DNA from: Pseudomonadota bacterium
Lineage (GTDB): Bacteria; Myxococcota_A; Polyangia; Polyangiales; Polyangiaceae
Assembly (NCBI GenBank): GCA_023423895.1
Contig: JAFAER010000106.1
Coordinates: forward strand, 1 to 64,000
DNA length: 64,000 nucleotides
Direction of reading: 5' to 3'
Made by a program: the position numbers and the translations under genes. Under the pieces are notes generated by a model. That model was given only the letters and a program-made list of their open reading frames with translations, was not told where the DNA came from and did no database searches. Of the stretch, positions 60,472 through 64,000 are shown in pieces; position 1 is the first letter of the stretch; each line of letters starts with the position of its first letter.

Positions 60472-61281
60472 TCAGAAGACGTTGAACCAGCCGCCGACGC
60501 CCAGGCTCAGCCCGAAGTTGAAGAGCGAGGCGTCGATGCTCTGTTCGGTCGTGTTCGACCCCGTCGTCCTCGACTGCGAGCGGGTGCCCGAGAGCGGGAT
60601 GTTCACGAGCGGTCCGCCGTGGATGAAGAAGTGCTCGTACGGGACGAGGACGAACTGCGGATCGAGGTCGATGGAGAACAACGTATCGGTCGTCCGGACG
60701 GTCGTGGTGGCGCCCTGCGCCGTGAACTCCTGCGAACCGGTGATCGAGTAGAAGCCGAAGCCGAGCCGTGGCCAGAAGGCGACGATGTCGGCGAGCGGAA
60801 GGATGTACCCGACCCGCGGAGCGAGGCCGATCGCCGTCGCGGTCGGACCATCCGTGCTTCGGACATTGCGCGTGTTGCCCTGCAGAGTTTCGTCCTCGTT
60901 CGTCCCACCGAGCCCGAAGCCGAACGCGAGCGCGGCTCCGATCGTGAGGTGAGGGATGACGGTGACATCGAACGCCACGCGCGGGATGGCATGAACGTTC
61001 ACCGGCACGGCGGCGCCGGACTCCTCGATCGACAGGTTCCGACCGAACAGTAGCGAGATCCCGGCCCCCGACTTCGAGTCGGTGAGGTCGACGTTGTTCT
61101 GCGTCTCCGTGACCGACGCGTGCGTGTAGTTGAAGAGCGGGACCAGCCGGTCGGCACTGAGGATCAACTGCCCTTTCTCACCGAACCCGTTCGCGTGACC
61201 GGCCGCCAGCGCATCCGAGCTGGAGGCAAGGACGACGGATGCTGCGGTAAGGACCCCCGCGATCGCGAGACTTGGCTTCAT
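60472..61281 (-). CDS. Outer-membrane beta-barrel candidate
   Basis: A 269-residue exported protein. A signal peptide (LAIAGVLTAASVVLASSSDALA) is cut near ALA-AG. The mature part has alternating hydrophobic residues and aromatic girdles (FGFGLGG, VGYILPLADIVAFWPRLGFGF), and ends in GGWFNVF with a terminal Phe, the usual outer-membrane insertion signal. About ten strands are likely. Exact family not recognised; similar to small myxobacterial porin-like proteins. Confidence 0.75.
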   Translation of the reverse strand: MKPSLAIAGVLTAASVVLASSSDALAAGHANGFGEKGQLILSADRLVPLFNYTHASVTETQNNVDLTDSKSGAGISLLFGRNLSIEESGAAVPVNVHAIPRVAFDVTVIPHLTIGAALAFGFGLGGTNEDETLQGNTRNVRSTDGPTATAIGLAPRVGYILPLADIVAFWPRLGFGFYSITGSQEFTAQGATTTVRTTDTLFSIDLDPQFVLVPYEHFFIHGGPLVNIPLSGTRSQSRTTGSNTTEQSIDASLFNFGLSLGVGGWFNVF

Positions 61282-61377
61282 GAGCGCGACGGTATCGCGC
61301 TCATGCGGGCCATCTCAAGAACAGACAGTTGCTGGTCGCGCGCGTGGCCAGCCCGCAACTGCACGAGTCCGCCGTGG

Positions 61378-61722
61378 TCAGAGCGCACTGAGCTTGTGTA
61401 CGACGCTGCCCACCAACGGGTACTCGAAGTCGTTGCCCTCGAGCGCCTGGAAGGCCGCGTAGACGTGCACCACGAGGAAGACCGGGATCGCGAGCCCGCA
61501 GGTCGCCAAGCTCACGAGAGTCCCCAACGCTGACCAGAGGAGGGCCTGCAGCGCCTGCCGCGAGGCGAAGGCCGACCGTTCGCGCTCGATCACGTAGACG
61601 AGCAGCGGCGCGAGAAACCAGGCGACGCACGTACCGGCGTGGGCGATCGCCGCGGCGACGCGTTCGGTCTGCGTGGGCCGAGAGCCGGCGCCGGTCACCA
61701 GGTCCGAGGACAGGTTGGTCAT
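61378..61722 (-). CDS. DUF4870 (Tic20-like) membrane protein
   Basis: A 114-residue protein with three or four membrane segments. TQTERVAAAIAHAG, ERSAFASRQALQALLWS (the family's F-x-x-x-Q-A-L-x-x segment) and LAIPVFLVVHVYAAFQALEGNDFEYPLVG are family features. The start at 61722 (MTNLSSDLV) fits homologues; a longer start at 61758 adds 12 basic residues. Function unknown in general. Confidence 0.85.
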   Translation of the reverse strand: MTNLSSDLVTGAGSRPTQTERVAAAIAHAGTCVAWFLAPLLVYVIERERSAFASRQALQALLWSALGTLVSLATCGLAIPVFLVVHVYAAFQALEGNDFEYPLVGSVVHKLSAL

Positions 61723-61892
61723 GCGGATCGGTCGCCGGACCCGCTCGCGAAATTTCATCGCCGTACGAATGCCGCGAAACGCTCCGCGGCACGTGTGCAG
61801 TTACATCAAAGGTGAAATCAAAACTTCTCGACATTTTTGTAGAAGCGCACCTCGACGGCAGACAATGGCGATCCACAATCAACGTCAGGGTC

Positions 61893-62951
61893 ATGGGGAT
61901 GCAGTTCGGTTCCCTCGCGCCCACGCCGCGCTCGAAGCGCCGCCTGGGGGTCTTCTTCGTCGTCGTCTTGTTCGGGCTCGCGTCGAAGGACGTGACCTCG
62001 GCATGGGGAGGTGAGCGCTCTGCCGTCGCTGCTCCGGCCGCGACGGCGCTCGGCGTCGGGGCGCAACCGCCGGCAACCGCGCCTGCAATTCCGGCGCTCG
62101 CGCAACCGTCGCCCGTCGTCGCCGATCCCGGCGACCTCGCACGAACGTGGCAGCTGGTGCAGGGACGTCACTGGCAGATCGTCGGACCGGCCGGCGAGGC
62201 GCCGAGTGTCACCGATGCGCGCGAGAAGAATCGCGGGACATGTGCGCCCGGGATGATCGAGGTCGCGGGCAGGATGAAGCAGCACTTCTTGCTCGACGAC
62301 CTCCAGATGCAGGCGTGCACGAAGTGGATCGACCGCAAATGGCCCGAGCGGTGCGCCGAATACGATCGCGACAAGTGGCTGATGCTCTCGAAAGATCTGC
62401 CCACGCAGCCTCAGCACTTCTGTATCGACCGCTTCGAATATCCGAATCGCAAAGGCGAATACCCGATCATCCTCGTCAGCTGGTACGAGGCGCGGGACGC
62501 GTGCAAGGCAGAGGGCAAGCGGCTCTGCACCGAAGACGAGTGGACGTTCGCGTGCGAGGGCGAAGAGGCCACGCCGTATCCGAACGGCTACGTGCGCGAT
62601 CCCGACGCCTGCTTGAACGATCGGCCGTGGAAGCAGTTCAACGACCGCGCGCTTTTCCCCCGCGCCGGAGAGAACGCGAAGCAGGAGCTCGACCGGTTGT
62701 GGCAAGGCCTGCCGAGCGGCGCTCGCGAGCTCTGCAAGAGCTCGTTCGGGGTCTACGACTTGACCGGCAACGTCGACGAGTGGACGCGCTCGTCAATCGC
62801 GGGTGAGCGGCCGAGCGTCCTCAAGGGCGGGTATTGGGGACCGGTGCGCACGCGCTGTCGTCCCGCGACGAAGGCTCATGACGAGCAACACGTGTTCTAT
62901 CAGCAGGGCTTCCGCTGCTGTGCGGACCCGGGCGCCTCGTCGTCGAAGTAG
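61893..62951 (+). CDS. Exported formylglycine-enzyme-like (SUMF1 family) protein
   Basis: A 352-residue protein with an N-terminal hydrophobic segment (RRLGVFFVVVLFGLASK) and a Pro/Ala linker. The C-terminal domain (about 100-350) has FCIDRFEYPNRKGEYPIILVSWYEARDACKAEGKRLCTEDEWTFACEG-like spacing in short blocks, GVYDLTGNVDEWTRS and GYWGPVRTRC, the marks of the FGE/sulfatase-modifying-factor fold. Only one Cys, in RTRCRP, is found where the enzyme has two (Cys336/Cys341 in man), so it is unlikely to be an active FGE. A binding role, or another reaction, is possible. The start could also be the ATG two codons later. Confidence 0.82.
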   Translation: MGMQFGSLAPTPRSKRRLGVFFVVVLFGLASKDVTSAWGGERSAVAAPAATALGVGAQPPATAPAIPALAQPSPVVADPGDLARTWQLVQGRHWQIVGPAGEAPSVTDAREKNRGTCAPGMIEVAGRMKQHFLLDDLQMQACTKWIDRKWPERCAEYDRDKWLMLSKDLPTQPQHFCIDRFEYPNRKGEYPIILVSWYEARDACKAEGKRLCTEDEWTFACEGEEATPYPNGYVRDPDACLNDRPWKQFNDRALFPRAGENAKQELDRLWQGLPSGARELCKSSFGVYDLTGNVDEWTRSSIAGERPSVLKGGYWGPVRTRCRPATKAHDEQHVFYQQGFRCCADPGASSSK

Positions 62952-63031
62952 CGTCGCCGCTCGCGCATCGGGCGGCGCCGTTCGTCGGGGGCTGCGTGAT
63001 CTCGACCGCGCAGCGTGGTAGCAACCGAGTC

Positions 63032-63403
63032 GTGAACCGGCGGCTCGTCCTCACCTCTACGTGCGCCGCCGTCGTGCTGGTCCTCGCCGGCGCGTGCGAC
63101 GACGGCACCGAGAGCGCGTGCCGCGTCGACACCGACTGTCCGCAGGGCACCATCTGTCGCGACGAGAGGTGCGGTCCCGTCGGCGCCGAGGCAGGGGCAC
63201 CGTCGCCCGATGCCGCCCCGTCGACGTGCACGAGCGACGGTCTTTCGTGCACGAGCCCGGACGAGTGTTGCTCGCGCGCGTGCACCGCGGGGCAATGTGG
63301 GGTCACCCAGCCCGCGCCGGCGCCGGTGTGTCGAGGCCTCTACGAGCTCTGTCAGAACGACTGCTGCTCGGGCCTGACGTGCACGAGCGGCACGTGCCGC
63401 TGA
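63032..63403 (+). CDS. Small Cys-rich lipoprotein with CC motif
   Basis: A 123-residue protein from GTG 63032 with signal peptide LVLTSTCAAVVLVLAGAC (lipobox LAGAC), then Cys-rich modules CRVDTDCPQGTICRDERCG and CTSPDECCSRACTAGQCG. The second has the same C...ECC...C...C arrangement as the large Cys-rich lipoprotein at 41674. The frame opens at 62996, but the GTG at 63032 gives a better signal peptide. Surface role assumed. Confidence 0.72.
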   Translation: MNRRLVLTSTCAAVVLVLAGACDDGTESACRVDTDCPQGTICRDERCGPVGAEAGAPSPDAAPSTCTSDGLSCTSPDECCSRACTAGQCGVTQPAPAPVCRGLYELCQNDCCSGLTCTSGTCR

Positions 63404-63431
63404 CGCGTCGACGGCCGAGCACGCGCATCGA

Positions 63432-64000
63432 TCAGAGCGACTTGCCCATCGCCTGGTAGCCCTTGTCGACGTAGACGGTCGTCGCGGTGATTCCGCTCGC
63501 GAGCGGCGAGCACAAGAACGCGGCCGTCGCGCCGACCTCGCGCGCGGTGAGCACCTCGGGCAAGGGAGCGTTCGCCTTCGTGTATTCGATCATCTCGCCG
63601 ATGAAGCCGATCGCGCTCGCGGCGCGCGAGGCGAGGGGACCGGCGCTGATGCAGTTGACGCGGTGTCCGTACTTGCGGCCCGCCTCGAACGCGAGCACGC
63701 GCGTGTCGCTCTCGAGGGCGGCCTTCGCCGAGCTCATTCCGCCGCCGTAACCGGGGATCACGCGCTCCGCAGCCATGTAGGAGAGCGAGAGGAACGCGCC
63801 GCCCTTTCGCATGATCGGGCTGAAGCGCTGGACCATCGAGACCATCGAGTACGCGCTCACACCGATCGCGCCGAGATAGCCCTTGCGGCTCGTCTCGAGC
63901 AGCACGTTCTTCACCTCGGGCCCGTTCGCGAGCGAGTGGACGACGATGTCCAGCACCCCGTCGCTCGACTCCGCGCCGAAGTCCGCCTTCAAGCGCTCGA
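63432..64000 (-). CDS. fabI: Enoyl-ACP reductase FabI, C-terminal part, 5' truncated by window edge
   Basis: The last 189 codons of FabI, the NADH-dependent enzyme that completes each fatty-acid elongation cycle. The frame is open to the window edge. SYMAAERVIPGYGGGMSSAK holds the catalytic Tyr and Lys; between them there are seven residues, whereas E. coli FabI has six, and the GGGMSSAKAALESD stretch is that of plant and chlamydial enzymes. VNCISAGPLASRAASAIGF and SPLASGITATTVYVDKGY complete the family. The region that would show the nucleotide-binding Gly loop is outside the window. Confidence 0.93.
   Translation of the reverse strand, partial: ERLKADFGAESSDGVLDIVVHSLANGPEVKNVLLETSRKGYLGAIGVSAYSMVSMVQRFSPIMRKGGAFLSLSYMAAERVIPGYGGGMSSAKAALESDTRVLAFEAGRKYGHRVNCISAGPLASRAASAIGFIGEMIEYTKANAPLPEVLTAREVGATAAFLCSPLASGITATTVYVDKGYQAMGKSL

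Overview
The window is high-GC DNA (about two thirds G+C by eye) with long opposite-strand shadow ORFs, many GTG and some TTG starts, and a gene set typical of Myxococcota, most likely a Polyangia/Sorangiineae-type or Labilithrix-like myxobacterium. Pointers are Cys-rich lipoproteins with repeated D-x-D-C-G-G and CGDG...CDDGN motifs, a fibro-slime protein, myxobacterial PilZ-like domains fused to other modules, eukaryote-like Ser/Thr kinases fused to HEAT-like repeats or a receiver domain, and dense partner-switching and two-component signalling. This assignment is inference; no rRNA, tRNA, IS element or CRISPR array was recognised.

Layout. 1-7.7 kb: the 3' part of a flotillin-like gene, a 1924-residue AAA-type ATPase ('DNA repair ATPase' type) ending in a PilZ-like domain, a 64-residue membrane protein and a secreted protein. 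7.7-11.2 kb: a MATE exporter, an N-end-rule leucyl/arginyl transferase and a NodB-like deacetylase. 11.2-17.4 kb: a molybdenum-cofactor locus (FdhD, FdhF/YdeP-type oxidoreductase, MobA and a small conserved protein) interrupted by a lipoprotein with three 48-residue repeats. 17.4-21.6 kb: YqeY-like protein, an M50-CBS site-2 protease, a universal stress protein, and a convergent PP2C-like phosphatase/RsbT-like kinase pair.

21.8-28.3 kb: a compact putative biosynthetic cluster: Tat-exported FAD oxidoreductase, DMATS-type aromatic prenyltransferase, LuxR-type response regulator, haem-oxygenase-like di-iron enzyme, cytochrome P450 and an unknown protein, with palindromic candidate control sites. 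28.4-37.0 kb: twelve consecutive signalling genes joining stressosome parts (RsbR-, RsbS-, RsbT-like), a SpoIIE phosphatase with a kinase/SiaC-like pair, and chemotaxis parts (Hpt, CheA-like, a CheB-like protein with a disrupted active site, three receivers, one on a PilZ domain), with no MCP, CheW, CheR or sigma factor.

37.2-53.1 kb: a coiled-coil/HEAT-like protein, six secreted or lipoprotein genes (Cys-knot-like repeats, fibro-slime), a Ser/Thr kinase with a repeat tail, and two unknown proteins. 53.4-58.4 kb: an AI-2E family permease and a four-gene Mla/MCE lipid transporter operon (STAS-MlaE, MlaF, MlaD, PqiC-like lipoprotein). 58.5-64 kb: a kinase-receiver fusion, an outer-membrane beta-barrel candidate, a DUF4870 protein, a formylglycine-enzyme-like secreted protein, a small Cys-rich lipoprotein, and the 3' part of fabI with plant/chlamydial-type active-site spacing.
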